NCBI RefSeq assembly: GCF_025060895.1
Contig: NZ_JANZKV010000004.1
Coordinates: 19,430 to 83,429 of the forward strand
Direction: 5' to 3'
DNA from: Stieleria sedimenti
Lineage (GTDB): Bacteria; Planctomycetota; Planctomycetia; Pirellulales; Pirellulaceae
Length of the DNA stretch: 64,000 nt
The position numbers were made by a program, and so were the translations under genes. The notes beneath the pieces are model-generated. The model was not told the origin of the DNA. It ran no database searches and saw only the letters and a program-made list of their open reading frames with translations. Shown here piece after piece: positions 1-8,223 of this stretch; the first letter of the stretch is position 1; the number at the start of each line of letters is the position of its first letter.

Positions 1-13
1 TCGGTTTTGATAA

Positions 14-127
14 CTGCTACCGCAGGTCACGCGTCTGGTGACGGGGAAAACTCCTGAATCGAAATCATTCCAAACACGATGGAAAAAGCAATTTGATCAA
101 CTCATCGCTTCCCTCGAAGAGAAGTAA
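14..127 (+). pseudogene. Possible 3' remnant of an unidentified gene
   Basis: A short open stretch ends at TAA (125-127) and follows an in-frame TAA at 11-13. Its last residues, rich in K, Q and E (ending QFDQLIASLEEK), look like a protein C-terminus, and a strong hairpin follows 35 bases later. No family is recognised. It may be the tail of a gene outside the window that has acquired a nonsense codon, or it may be chance. The rest of 128-511 holds only the hairpin at 163-193. Confidence 0.2.
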
Positions 128-160
128 TTGAGCTTCATGCGACCGTAACGGGATAAAACG

Positions 161-215
161 AAAAAAGCCGACGTGGAGCACACGTCGGCTTTTCGTTTAC
201 CGTTGGGTCGGAAAG
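161..215. repeat. Hairpin repeat, copy 1 (terminator-like)
   Basis: A perfect 13-bp stem (163-175 with 181-193, AAAAGCCGACGTG) closes a 5-base loop and is flanked by A and T runs, so it could terminate transcription in both directions. The downstream flank TTCGTTTACC recurs after similar hairpins at 47142-47210 and 60136-60215, which suggests a dispersed intergenic repeat rather than an isolated terminator. Confidence 0.6.
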
Positions 216-511
216 TGTTCCAACCTTTCAGAGAAGTTGAGCAAACCACACCTCCCTCAAACCGATTCTTGACCACTCTCTTGAGGGGTTCGTGCTTGTG
301 CGGGTATTGGCGGGGCCAGTATCGGGCCGTTTTTGTTCCCGCTTGAGTAGTATCGCGTTTTTGTCGTCTTTTGCAGGGCGTATCGTCGCTGCCAAGCAAA
401 TAATCAGTTGACTTTTGTAGCACGTATGCAACAACTAAAGCGTGGCCGATGAGCTGCGGTTTTCTGCCTCATCTGCGAATCAGCCCCTCCATATGCCCCG
501 GACGTGTCGCC

Positions 512-889
512 ATGCCCGTTCCTGAAATAGTCGCCCGCATCCAAGAACGAAAACGAGAGCTCGATATCTCTGTTTCGGATCTTGCGCGCCGCAGCGGCGT
601 TTCGCGGGCCACGGTCATTCGGATTCTCGGCGGTGAGGACCACGAATTCTCGTTTGCAAACTTGCAGGCCATTCTGCTCGCGTTGGGTATCTCTCTTGAT
701 CTAACAGAGATTCCCGCCGAGCAATTCCGAGATCAGATTGCCACTGCAAAAGCCAAACGTTTGATTGCACTTACGCAGGGCAATGTGGCTCTCGAGTCCC
801 AAGCTGTCTCGCGAGCTTCCGCTCAATCGCATCTCGAAGAAGCGAAAGCTCGGATTGCATCGTCCAGCCGAAAACTGTGGGCCTCATGA
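512..889 (+). CDS. XRE-type HTH protein (mobile mystery protein A-like)
   Basis: A 125-residue protein with an N-terminal Cro/C1-type helix-turn-helix: ISVSDLARRSGVSRATVIRIL near residues 19-39. The helical C-terminal part resembles mobile mystery protein A. I chose ATG 512 because the HTH begins a normal distance after it; an in-frame ATG at 449 would add 21 unlike residues. The stop overlaps the start of the Fic gene (ATGA at 886-889), so the two are translationally coupled. By analogy with HTH/Fic pairs it probably binds the operon promoter and may neutralise the Fic protein. The regulatory role is inferred. Confidence 0.75.
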   Translation: MPVPEIVARIQERKRELDISVSDLARRSGVSRATVIRILGGEDHEFSFANLQAILLALGISLDLTEIPAEQFRDQIATAKAKRLIALTQGNVALESQAVSRASAQSHLEEAKARIASSSRKLWAS

Positions 890-1509
890 TTGCTGGTCGT
901 AGCAAAGGTACGGGGCTTGGTTCTAGCGGGAAAGATGACGACACGCCGTTTGACGGATCGGGCCTAAAGCTCAAGACGATCAAAACACGGCGCGAGCTCA
1001 ACGAAGTCGAGTTTGCTTCGATCCTTCGCGTGACAGAGAAATACTTGCTGTCGAAGCCTTCCCGGAAGATCGCACCGTTCAATTTCGATTGGCTTCTCGG
1101 ACTCCATCGTGAAATGCTTGGTTCGATCTGGAGTTGGGCAGGAGAGATCCGATCGACTGAAAAGAACATCGGAGTGAGCCCCAACATCATCGCCGCGGAA
1201 CTCGGCGTCATTGCGATGGAGGCCGACAAGAGACACAACGAAACGGGCGCTCTCGTGATCGCAACCGCCGCTGAGTTTCATCACCGCGCGGTTTGGGTTC
1301 ATCCCTTTGAAGATGGGAATGGTCGATGGGCTCGACTATTGACGAATGTCTGGCTGATGCAACATGACCAGCCAGCAACACTCTGGCCGGCAACCGATCT
1401 TCGCGACACCGAGAGTCCGATTCGCGACGAGTACATTGCTGCAATCAAAGCAGCTGACTCGCGAAACTATGGACCGCTGATTGACTTACACGAAAGGTTC
1501 AGCGAGTAA
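886..1509 (+). CDS. Fic/DOC family protein (mobile mystery protein B-like)
   Basis: A 207-residue Fic-fold protein. The signature HPFEDGNGRWAR is intact, with the catalytic His and the ATP-binding DGNGR loop, so adenylyl (or other NMP) transfer to a target protein is expected. The upstream segment with the WSWAG..R..EKNIGV motif is typical of mobile mystery protein B. ATG 886 overlaps the upstream stop as ATGA; GTG 877 is an alternative. With the HTH partner it forms a compact two-gene module that resembles a toxin-antitoxin pair. I see no inhibitory (S/T)xxxE(G/N) helix within the Fic protein itself. The target is unknown. Confidence 0.85.
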   Translation: MIAGRSKGTGLGSSGKDDDTPFDGSGLKLKTIKTRRELNEVEFASILRVTEKYLLSKPSRKIAPFNFDWLLGLHREMLGSIWSWAGEIRSTEKNIGVSPNIIAAELGVIAMEADKRHNETGALVIATAAEFHHRAVWVHPFEDGNGRWARLLTNVWLMQHDQPATLWPATDLRDTESPIRDEYIAAIKAADSRNYGPLIDLHERFSE

Positions 1510-1543
1510 ACACACGGATTAATCCAGGCACCAGTCGAATAAC

Positions 1544-1969
1544 GTGTCGATATCGCTCAAGACGCTCGATCACGGTTTCTACTACGAAAATGAAACGTTG
1601 CCGGTAGTCGTTGCACCGGTCGTCGACGTTGGCCGCGAGTGGCGGTTTGTCGTGGTTGCACGTCAAGTGGTCGCTAGCAGCGGGTACAACGCGGACACGC
1701 GGTGTGCGGCCGACAGTGGCGGCGGCGTTGAAGCACGGAAATTAGCTGTTGAGGTGGCCTCGTCAATGCTACCACCTTGCCCGGTTTACGTCTTAGACAT
1801 CTGCCAAGTCGGCGATGAATATCGTTTGATCGAATTGAACCCGTTTGGCGGAGCCGACTTGTACGATTGTGACTCGAACGCGATCGTGGAGGCGGTTTCC
1901 GAATACGCGATGAGGAACGACGAACGATATCCCAAGTTAACTCATGGCAATGTCTACAACTTCAACTGA
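1544..1969 (+). CDS. ATP-grasp domain protein, C-terminal part only
   Basis: 141 residues matching the C-terminal half of ATP-grasp proteins of the DUF4343 type: YVLDICQVGDEYRLIELNPFGGADLY holds the conserved D and ExN metal/ATP-binding positions (the ELNPF motif). Family members are about 240-270 residues, so the N-terminal substrate and nucleotide lobes are missing. The only start is GTG 1544. It is either a decayed gene or a free C-terminal domain; a functional ligase is unlikely. Its 3' end overlaps the following hydrolase gene by 26 bases. Confidence 0.6.
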   Translation: MSISLKTLDHGFYYENETLPVVVAPVVDVGREWRFVVVARQVVASSGYNADTRCAADSGGGVEARKLAVEVASSMLPPCPVYVLDICQVGDEYRLIELNPFGGADLYDCDSNAIVEAVSEYAMRNDERYPKLTHGNVYNFN

Positions 1970-2684
1970 TACGCCACCGCTCGTTCTGCTCTCCGGGCTT
2001 GCCGCAGACGCTCGCATCTTCACCGCGCAGAAGATTGCGTTTCCGCAGATGTGTTGCCCCGGTTGGCTGGAGCCAGAGCGTACCGAAACCATCAATGACT
2101 ACGCTGGCCGCTTAGCCGAAACACTTGACGAAAGTCCGTGCATTGTTGGCGGCGCGTCGTTTGGCGGAATCGTCGCTTTGCATCTGGCAGAACACATTGA
2201 CGCCCGAGCTGTGATTTTGATTGGCAGCATCAAGTCGCCGTCACAACTGCCAATGTATGCCCGCTGTGCTCGACCATTTCGGTTCTTGATCCCCTTCATG
2301 CCGGTACGCTTTCTTCAAACTTTGACTCGACCGATCGCAACGCGGTTCGTCAAACGGCATGCACCGTTCGCATACGGACTTGCTTGTCAGTTCCGCGACT
2401 CCAACCCGGTCGTTTTCAAATGGTCGTTACGTCGCATCTTGGATTGGTCGATTACACCGAAGGTATCCTGTCCCGTCTTTCACCTGCACGGTGACCGCGA
2501 CTGGACACTACCGTTGCGCTACACCGATCCCGACGAGAGCGTTGCAGGCGGCGGCCACGTACTTTCGCTTACTCACCCGATCGAAGTGAATTCCTACATT
2601 CGACAGATTCTTAGCGAGGTTGCGTCCACATCGAGAACCGCACCCGAGCGCAAGGGACCGGAACACGAATCCTTGCCGAAGTAG
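1944..2684 (+). CDS. Alpha/beta hydrolase
   Basis: A 246-residue single-domain alpha/beta hydrolase without a signal peptide. It has the oxyanion region LLSGLAADARIF, the nucleophile elbow GGASFGG (Ser near residue 72), a probable acid in HGDRDWTLP and a probable catalytic His in GGGHVLSLTHP. The triad is therefore complete. Substrate cannot be inferred. It starts at ATG 1944 or 1950, inside the end of the ATP-grasp fragment, so coupled expression is likely. Confidence 0.8.
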   Translation: MAMSTTSTDTPPLVLLSGLAADARIFTAQKIAFPQMCCPGWLEPERTETINDYAGRLAETLDESPCIVGGASFGGIVALHLAEHIDARAVILIGSIKSPSQLPMYARCARPFRFLIPFMPVRFLQTLTRPIATRFVKRHAPFAYGLACQFRDSNPVVFKWSLRRILDWSITPKVSCPVFHLHGDRDWTLPLRYTDPDESVAGGGHVLSLTHPIEVNSYIRQILSEVASTSRTAPERKGPEHESLPK

Positions 2685-2716
2685 CTTCGCCAGCTTCGTC
2701 TCCTGCGCTCGATCGG

Positions 2717-3661
2717 TTGGGTGCGGCACTATCAGGGTTCGCAAACCACACCCAGAAAGTTCAAGCAATTATCTCCGGAAGGATGGAGAAGTCGCTTAAC
2801 CTTAAACTTGGCGGCTTTGACGGTTTGCATTGGATTTCAGCAAACGCCCACTACCCCAAGGATGTGCGGCTCGAGGCTCAACAGTTTCAAGATAACGGTG
2901 CACTGGCAAGCCAACTTAGCGATGCGATTCGAGTCGCAAAACGCATGCTGCAAGCGGGAGCAAATCCGACGGTGCGGCTCAGTTGGCCCATCAAGCACAA
3001 ACTAGATTCCAATGCGAAGCTAGGAAAACTTATCGAGAAGGCTCGCGCCAATTGGAAAAAGAGCAAGGCCGAGAGGAAACCACAGACGACCGTGACCGTG
3101 ACGAAAACGAGCAAAGCGAAACCGACACTCAAGCGACTATTGCGACTGATGAAACACGACTACATCACCGACCAGTGCGATGAAGTCGAAGAGATTGAGC
3201 AGCTTGTGACAGAGCTGGGAGATCTGAGTGGAATCCAGGATGGTGAGTGGCCGAAGATTGATAAGTTTGAAAGTCCACGATTGTTGGGCTGCCTACTGGA
3301 AGCTGGGCTGAACCCGGAGATCACAGATAAAGGCGGCAATTCGCTGCTGAGTCAATGTGTGATGCACCCTGATAGCATCGATCTGCTCATCGAGCACGGT
3401 GTTGACGTCGATCGCCGCAGCGGGCGAGACAATGGGACGGCACTCATGCGAGCGACATGGATGGGAGACGAAGAGTGTGTCCAGCGACTGCTGGACGCCG
3501 GAGCGAATCCGACATTGGAGTTCACGTCCTTTGCCAAGGTGATGTTGGAAATGGACGAAGAGATGACCGAAATCATCGAGTCGGCGCGTACCGGTTGGAA
3601 TCGGAAAAAGCCGAGAAAGAAGCCCGCGAAGAAGTCCGTTGTCAGGAAACAGAAGAAGTAG
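2717..3661 (+). CDS. Ankyrin-repeat protein with Lys-rich tail
   Basis: About 314 residues (292 if ATG 2783 is used). The C-terminal half has ankyrin-like units such as LLGCLLEAGLNPEITDKGG, IDLLIEHGVDVDRRSG and GTALMRATWMGDEECVQRLLDAGANP. A basic linker (KSKAERKPQTTVTVTKTSKAK) separates an N-terminal 'RMLQAGANPT' ankyrin-like helix pair from these. The C-terminus is a highly basic KKPRKKPAKK tail. The TTG start at 2717 is weak and ATG 2783 has a GGAAGG directly adjacent, so the start is uncertain. Role unknown; protein or nucleic-acid binding is the natural guess. Confidence 0.6.
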   Translation: MGAALSGFANHTQKVQAIISGRMEKSLNLKLGGFDGLHWISANAHYPKDVRLEAQQFQDNGALASQLSDAIRVAKRMLQAGANPTVRLSWPIKHKLDSNAKLGKLIEKARANWKKSKAERKPQTTVTVTKTSKAKPTLKRLLRLMKHDYITDQCDEVEEIEQLVTELGDLSGIQDGEWPKIDKFESPRLLGCLLEAGLNPEITDKGGNSLLSQCVMHPDSIDLLIEHGVDVDRRSGRDNGTALMRATWMGDEECVQRLLDAGANPTLEFTSFAKVMLEMDEEMTEIIESARTGWNRKKPRKKPAKKSVVRKQKK

Positions 3662-3698
3662 GGTCTAAGAAAGCCTCCAAGTCGCACGTAGCACTTGT

Positions 3699-4280
3699 CT
3701 ATTGGCCCTCAGCGAAATTTGCAGCATTCGTTGATCCATCTTCTTCCGTATTAACAGCTTTAATCGCCTTGGACCAACTTCCGAACGTGCGGCGGATGGC
3801 CATGGCTTTGTCTCGGTTTTCCAGGCAGACTTCGGTGTAGGTCATGGATTGGCCGACGGCTTGGCGCTGGCGGATCCAGAGGATCATGGTCTCTCGGTCG
3901 AAATGCTCGGGACGGCGGCGGGAGACGTTTGCGAGGTTGATGCCGGCGGCCGTGAGCGCGGCACGCCAGGTGCCGTGGTAGCGCAGTGCGGCTTCGTAGA
4001 GCGGGCGGTCGCGGTTGCGGTTCACCATGGCCCCCAGGTCGTAGCCTGTAGTACACAAACGGCGGAGTTGTTGTTCTACGCGGGCTTGCGTGAGGTCGCG
4101 ACGGTCGCCAACATGGCGAACGTCAACGCCGGCGTACTGGAGTGCCGTGTTCCACGCGCCGAATTCGTTGCACGCGGCAACGTGGAGAAGTTCGTCGTCG
4201 CGACGCACAACGTCGTCGAGCAAACTTTCGCCGGCAACGTCACGCTCGACAATCTTGCGAATGATGGTTTCGCGAATCAT
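3699..4280 (-). CDS. Protein with repeated HNH-associated (FGSW) DNA-binding repeats
   Basis: 193 residues from ATG 4280 (an upstream TTG would add 14). It contains at least three copies of a helical motif of the type A..yfGsW..AL.aAGi: ACNEFGAWNTALQYAGV, ALRYHGTWRAALTAAGI and RRTFGSWSKAIKAV. These match the short repeats often found beside homing-endonuclease HNH domains, but no HNH nuclease is present. A DNA-binding role is inferred. The 5' end lies against the IS21 remnant, whose left-end repeats begin about 13 bases upstream of the start codon. Confidence 0.6.
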   Translation of the reverse strand: MIRETIIRKIVERDVAGESLLDDVVRRDDELLHVAACNEFGAWNTALQYAGVDVRHVGDRRDLTQARVEQQLRRLCTTGYDLGAMVNRNRDRPLYEAALRYHGTWRAALTAAGINLANVSRRRPEHFDRETMILWIRQRQAVGQSMTYTEVCLENRDKAMAIRRTFGSWSKAIKAVNTEEDGSTNAANFAEGQ

Positions 4281-4350
4281 GAGGCCTGTTCGGCGACAAT
4301 TGGTTCTCCGCTTTAGCGACAACTAGAATTCCCGATTACGAATCCGATTT

Positions 4351-5025
4351 TTATTGAGAAGCCTTTGCTGACCGTCCAGCTGACTTCGTTTTCTTGGCTG
4401 TTTCCACGCGATAGCTTGGCACGTTCAACTCGATGATCACGCTGTGGTGAACCAAGCGATCGATCGCCGCCGCCGTCGTCATCGCATCTTTGAAGATCTG
4501 GTCCCACTTGCTGAACGCCAAGTTGCTCGTCAACAGAACACTCCCTCTCTCGTAACGTTCCGCCAGCAGCGTGAACAGCACCTCCATCTCTTCTCAATTC
4601 TGCTGCACGTAACCCAGGTCGTCGATCATCAGGCCCTCGAAACGAGACAGTTGCTTGATGTACTTTTGCAGGCGAAGATCCCGCTTTGCGATCAGCAACT
4701 GTTGCACCAGCAAGCTGCACGTTGTCAGAAGCATGCTCCGGCCTTGCTGGACGAGTTGATTCGCCAAGGCACGAAGCGCGTGACTCTTCCCCGCACCGGG
4801 CTGACCGAAAATCAGTACGTTCTCCCGACGATCCAAGAACGATCCCTCCCGAAGACTCTCCAGTTGTCGTGTCACTGACAATGGCAAGCGATCGAAGTTG
4901 AACGTCTCCCATGTCTTGCCCAGCGGAAGACGTGAGTTGGTCATTAGACGCTTGATCCGACTCTCGTTGCGGGCCTGGCATTCCAGTTCCGCCAGTTCCG
5001 ATAAGTATTGAACATGGCATGTCAT
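4351..5025 (-). pseudogene. istB: istB-like transposase helper ATPase, truncated and with a nonsense codon
   Basis: Walker A GQPGAGKS and Walker B MIDDLGY are intact. An in-frame TGA at 4594-4596 (probably from CGA, Arg) splits the reading frame; the same frame continues to 4351 with MEVLFTLLAERYERGSVLLT, the normal IstB C-terminal region. The N-terminus starts near YLSELAELECQAR, about 50 residues into a normal IstB, where a deletion joins it to the end of istA. It is non-functional unless the stop is suppressed. Confidence 0.85.
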
Positions 5026-5264
5026 AGGCGATTCGGAAGTGACTCGTCGGGAACATGTCCTGACGGTATTTGTAGTTTTCGAATGCTCCCGGTTTGCGAA
5101 CCAATGAATCGATCACGTGCCGGTAGTTGATGGCCGATCCGATTGTCGTTTCGATAATGTCTTGCCGTTTTCTCATCCATCTCAGTCATCCTTGACGATG
5201 CGGCCAGTGACTTGCCAGATGCTAGCAAACGCCGCAGTTCTTTAACCTTTCCGTCCGTGACCAT
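5022..5264 (-). pseudogene. istA: istA-like transposase remnant
   Basis: The first ~37 residues (GKVKELRRLLASGKSLAASS) are an IstA N-terminal HTH. The remainder belongs in another frame to the IstA C-terminus: INYRHVIDSLVRKPGAFENY and MFPTSHFRIAYD are read in the frame covering 5030-5150. The DDE catalytic core between them is deleted, so no transposase can be made. Confidence 0.8.
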
Positions 5265-5446
5265 CGCAATCTCCGTGAAAACAAGGAGTTACGATGATGA
5301 CCCGAATCGCAAAATCCGGGAATTGTAATTGTCGCTGACCGCACCGGCATCGTTGCCAAAGCCAGCCTCAAACCGGGATTTCTAATTGTCGCCAGCCGGG
5401 AAAACCAATCGCCGCTAGACACTCGCCGACCGACTCCGTGTCAATC

Positions 5447-5890
5447 TTAATGCCGGCTCGCATTGCCTTGGTTCTCGAATTTTCGCAGAGTGTTATGAAA
5501 GAGGCCGGCAGTGATGCCATCGGGTACGTGGATGCTGGTGACACCCAGCGACGAGACTTCGTTGATGTTTCGCATCTCGTCGTCGAAGAAGACCATGCTC
5601 GAATATTCGAGGCCACTGGATTCACTCAACGCCGCGAAATGCCTCAATTTTGACGATGGGTAAATCTCGGCGAAGGCAAAACGGTGATTAATCGAAAGCA
5701 ATTCAATCAGCTCTCGCGCCCACGACGGCTGTTCCGTTCGCGACGCGAGCGCCATCGGAATCGAATGATCGTCGCAGTGGTCAAGGATACTGGTGACGTC
5801 ATCGTACAATCGCACCTCGCGACTCGCTCGGTCGACGACTCGTTCGTTCCGCCAGCGGAACGGTGGCGATATCACCACCAGCATCAAAGT
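5447..5890 (-). pseudogene. MDP-1-type HAD phosphatase lacking its catalytic N-terminus
   Basis: The reading frame from about 5866 down to 5447 matches magnesium-dependent phosphatase-1: PPFRWRNERVVDR, REVRLYDDV, ALASRTEQPSWARELIELL, EIYPSSKLRHF, MVFFDDEMRNI and SSLGVTSIHVPDGI. The family should begin with the nucleophile motif DxDxT. Here only a broken trace (DFDAGG in another frame around 5868-5890) is visible, and the open frame upstream (to 6019) runs into unrelated sequence. The HAD nucleophile is thus missing. A shifted, inactive protein might still be translated. Confidence 0.7.
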
Positions 5891-6039
5891 CGGAACACGC
5901 ACAGACCGTGAGCAGTCGATGCAGGATAAAATTGACAGCGTGACCGGTATTGAACCTACTGCTGTTGATGTCGGTTGAGCGTCAGCAAACATGCTTTTTG
6001 TTCTGTCTTTGGTCGCCACGGCCCGATGGAGGGTCAGGT

Positions 6040-6224
6040 TTAATCAGGAAGTCCGTCAATGACACTCGATGAGTAGCTTTGCGAGTCCGAACTGCGGTCG
6101 ATGCTTGATTCACTTTGAGATTCGCTTCCCGATTCGCTGGCTGACGGCGACGTCGATTCGGATTGCGACTGGGATTCCAATGCGGACTCACTTGATACGG
6201 AATCGCTTTCGCTACTCGTGGACG
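6040..6224 (-). other. Ser/Glu/Asp-rich low-complexity coding remnant
   Basis: In a frame different from the phosphoesterase remnant this stretch encodes a serine-rich acidic sequence (for example SESDSVSSESALESQSQSE) ending at TAA. It is built from imperfect 6-base units of TCN-GAR type. It looks like the 3' end of a gene for a Ser-rich surface protein, joined to the phosphoesterase fragment at about 6226. No start codon of its own is convincing. Confidence 0.35.
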
Positions 6225-6225
6225 A

Positions 6226-6567
6226 ATGGCGTGGAAAAGGGCGATGTTCCCGATGATTTTTGCAAGGCAACCTGATTTGATGATCTGCTGTGCAGATTGA
6301 TCGCCTGCGATCTCATCGCGAACCCAACGCAATTGTTCGAGAAGGAACGGTGACCAACACGGATCGTCCGTCGATATCGCGGCAGCATCCCGGTCACCCG
6401 TGACGATTGCTTCACAGTCCTTCAGCAAGTGGATGCATTCGACTGGGTTTGGACCGTAACCAACGATGTCCCCCAAACACACGATCCGTTCTATGCCCAG
6501 CGACTCAATCTTGTCCAGCACCGCCGTCAGTGCTTCTAGGTTGCCATGAATGTCGCTTATGATCGCT
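6226..6567. repeat. 342-bp duplicated segment, copy 1 (copy 2 at 57677-58018)
   Basis: A direct repeat of the same strand and length with no indels and 14 mismatches as counted by eye (about 96 percent). Identity ends abruptly at both edges: ATGGC at 6226/57677 and GATCGCT at 6567/58018. It covers codons of the N-terminal metallophosphoesterase half. Confidence 0.85.
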
Positions 6568-6610
6568 AGGGTATCCATCCCCGAACTAGGTTTGACAATG
6601 GAGTAGCGGT

Positions 6611-7075
6611 TCACTGAAGTTTCTCCAGAACAGACCTTTGCTCTCGATTCAACTCAACTCCTGGTCGGACCGACTGCACCATCGCGATTGCATCTGCAGC
6701 GGTTTGTACTTTTCCCGATACAAGCAGAACCGCTGCAGCAACAAGGCCTGTTCGACCGTGGCCCTGGGCACAATGGATCAGCACGGGCTTCGGCATGTCA
6801 TTGATTTCCACTGCTAACGCTCGTAGTTCGTCTGCCGTCGCTCCAGAGCCGTCCAGCATCGGATAGCAGGTGTAAGACTGAATCTTCCAGCGATCATTGG
6901 GTTCCGTAAAGTCGCACGTTAAGTCGACCACTGAAGCGATGTTATCTGGCAACTCATGGCCAAGGAGTCGTCTCGAGAGGACGAGGTCGTCGCCAAGCGA
7001 ATTCAATTCTGGCTCTCGCGACAGCAGTCGAACGACATGCCACACCACCGCTACATACAACGCGTACGGCAACAC
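6611..7075 (-). CDS. Dual-specificity/tyrosine protein phosphatase, 5' end damaged
   Basis: A cysteine-based phosphatase with the complete P-loop HCAQGHGRTG (Cys nucleophile and Arg), preceded by VVDLTCDF and a plausible general-acid Asp. The frame starts at GTG 7075 in a hydrophobic segment. In-frame sequence upstream to about 7150 (GFGKRFDGGRSRLGTLLVLP) resembles the membrane-proximal part of the family but has no start codon, so the original N-terminal membrane region appears lost at the junction with the neighbouring macro-domain gene. The catalytic domain itself looks intact. Confidence 0.65.
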   Translation of the reverse strand: MLPYALYVAVVWHVVRLLSREPELNSLGDDLVLSRRLLGHELPDNIASVVDLTCDFTEPNDRWKIQSYTCYPMLDGSGATADELRALAVEINDMPKPVLIHCAQGHGRTGLVAAAVLLVSGKVQTAADAIAMVQSVRPGVELNREQRSVLEKLQ

Positions 7076-7165
7076 AAGCAGTGTTCCGAGTCTAGAACGC
7101 CCGCCATCAAAACGCTTGCCAAAGCCAACAATAGAAAGAGGAAACCGTACTTCATGCGGTTTCCT

Positions 7166-7687
7166 TCACGCCTGAGCCTGAGCCGCTGAGATTGCTTTGG
7201 ACAGCTCGGATCGGTGCGTTTCCGAGCGGACTACGATTGTCAATGAAAGCCCATCAAACCTAGGTGCACCCGCAAGCGGTGCCACTGCAGTTCCGAAATC
7301 AGCGATCGACATGGGGCCGTATCCGGTGGCCAGTGTCGGCGTAGAGATCGTTTTCGCTCCCGCCTTGATGGCAAGGTCCAGTGCGGCGGCGACGGTCTGG
7401 CGGACTAGCTCAATGGACGAATCGTAAAACGGGTCGATCGCTACAGCATGCAGAATGCAATTGAACGGGAGGTTTCCGGCCCGACTTTGAACGACGGTTC
7501 CAGCCGGCACGGCGGAGATGCCTTGGCTCTTCAGGTGGGCGTGCAGTTCTTCTTGAATCGTCGGTCCAACCGCCGAAAGGATCGCTCCATTGACGCCGCC
7601 CGATAGATTTAGCCAAGGGTTCGCGGTAGAGATCAAAACATCAGCGGCTACTTCCAGTACATCACCGACTTGAGAATTGATCTGCAT
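7166..7687 (-). CDS. Macro-domain (ADP-ribose-binding) protein
   Basis: 173 residues starting at ATG 7687 (MQINSQVGDVLEVAADVLISTAN). The macro-domain marks are the Asn in STANPWLNLSGGVNGAIL and the second loop region ISTPTLATGYGP. Such proteins bind ADP-ribose or remove O-acetyl-ADP-ribose and ADP-ribosyl groups. The frame can be read further upstream to 7768, but homology starts at 7687. It lies 19 bases downstream of a second, broken macro-domain gene, which suggests an ancestral tandem pair. Confidence 0.8.
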   Translation of the reverse strand: MQINSQVGDVLEVAADVLISTANPWLNLSGGVNGAILSAVGPTIQEELHAHLKSQGISAVPAGTVVQSRAGNLPFNCILHAVAIDPFYDSSIELVRQTVAAALDLAIKAGAKTISTPTLATGYGPMSIADFGTAVAPLAGAPRFDGLSLTIVVRSETHRSELSKAISAAQAQA

Positions 7688-7706
7688 TTGATCGGAACCT
7701 GTATAT

Positions 7707-7922
7707 TCAGTCTTTCTGAAATTGAACGATGACGATTCGCCCTCCGAAGCTAACGTTTGCGAGTTCATCCCTCATCATATCAAAAACTGCCTCAGTCGAC
7801 CCGCCACCGGTGCCAGCACCAATCAGTGGCAACGCGATCGAATTGAAATTCTTCTCCTCTGCCAGTGCCAATGCGTTGCGACAGGATTCCCGGATCGACC
7901 ATTCGCTTGATCGCCACCACAT
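7707..7922 (-). pseudogene. Second macro-domain protein, C-terminal half only
   Basis: 71 residues (SEWSIRESCRNALALAEEKN, then IALPLIGAGTGGG) match the C-terminal half of YmdB-type macro domains, including the GAGTGGG loop. The N-terminal half with the catalytic Asn/Gly-rich loop is missing; homology stops at about 7905-7922, where plus-strand recombinase sequence begins. This is a clean recombination junction. Confidence 0.75.
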
Positions 7923-8223
7923 GCTGACCGCCTTGCATCAAGAGGTTGCTGGGATTATTGAGTCGCTTGAAATCGTTGACGGCGAGATCAAACGTTTGGC
8001 TGCGGAACAGATCGACGAGCGTGATGTGAACGCCGCCTTTGCAGATTTTGGCAACGTCTGGAATGAGCTGAACACTCGCGAGAAGTCGGCGGTGCTGACG
8101 TTGCTGATCAGCCGGATCGAATTCGACGCTGACGAAAGCTCACTTTCGATTTCGATGCACCCGGCGGGCATCAAAACCATTTCCGCCGAAGCGACCGAAC
8201 AACAACAGGAGACGAACTCATGA
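7912..8223 (+). pseudogene. Large serine recombinase, C-terminal fragment
   Basis: About 104 residues of the C-terminal coiled-coil region of a zinc-ribbon serine recombinase (LHQEVAGIIESLEIVDGEIK, WNELNTREKSAVLTLLISRI, FDADESSLSISMHPAGI). Catalytic, recombinase and zinc-ribbon domains are absent. The stop overlaps the next gene as ATGA (8220-8223), the usual cassette arrangement. The matching middle part of such a recombinase lies at 46.0-46.9 kb in the opposite orientation. Confidence 0.75.

Larger units (their letters stand above)
4293..5393 (-). mobile_element. Decayed IS21-family element
   Basis: An IS21-like layout on the minus strand, istA then istB, with multiple terminal repeats. 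At the left end GCGACAACTAGAATTCCCG starts at 4316, and a weaker copy GGCGACAATTGG is at 4293. At the right end (complement) GCGACAATTAGAAATCCCG lies at 5374-5392, with a second copy at 5315-5335. IstA has lost its central DDE region, IstB has lost its N-terminus and carries a nonsense codon, so the element cannot move by itself. About 1.1 kb remains of a normal ~2.4 kb. Confidence 0.8.
5982..6578 (-). pseudogene. Truncated duplicate of a calcineurin-like metallophosphoesterase
   Basis: From ATG 6578 the first ~117 codons encode the N-terminal half of a metallophosphoesterase (SDIHGN, CLGDIVGYGPNP, GDRDAAA). They are almost the same as the intact gene at 57292-58023: 342 bp align without gaps and with 14 mismatches by my count. 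After 6226 the frame enters unrelated sequence and lacks the C-terminal His metal ligands (the CGHSH motif of the intact gene). The intact gene has GDWD where this copy has GDRD. It is a recent partial copy, almost certainly inactive. Confidence 0.85.

Noticed and set aside
1944..1969. Fusion of ATP-grasp fragment and alpha/beta hydrolase
   Set aside because: The frames differ; the 26-base overlap is translational coupling only.
5447..6019. A 190-codon MDP-1 phosphatase as an intact gene
   Set aside because: The N-terminal third is unrelated sequence overlapping another remnant and the DxD nucleophile motif is not in frame.
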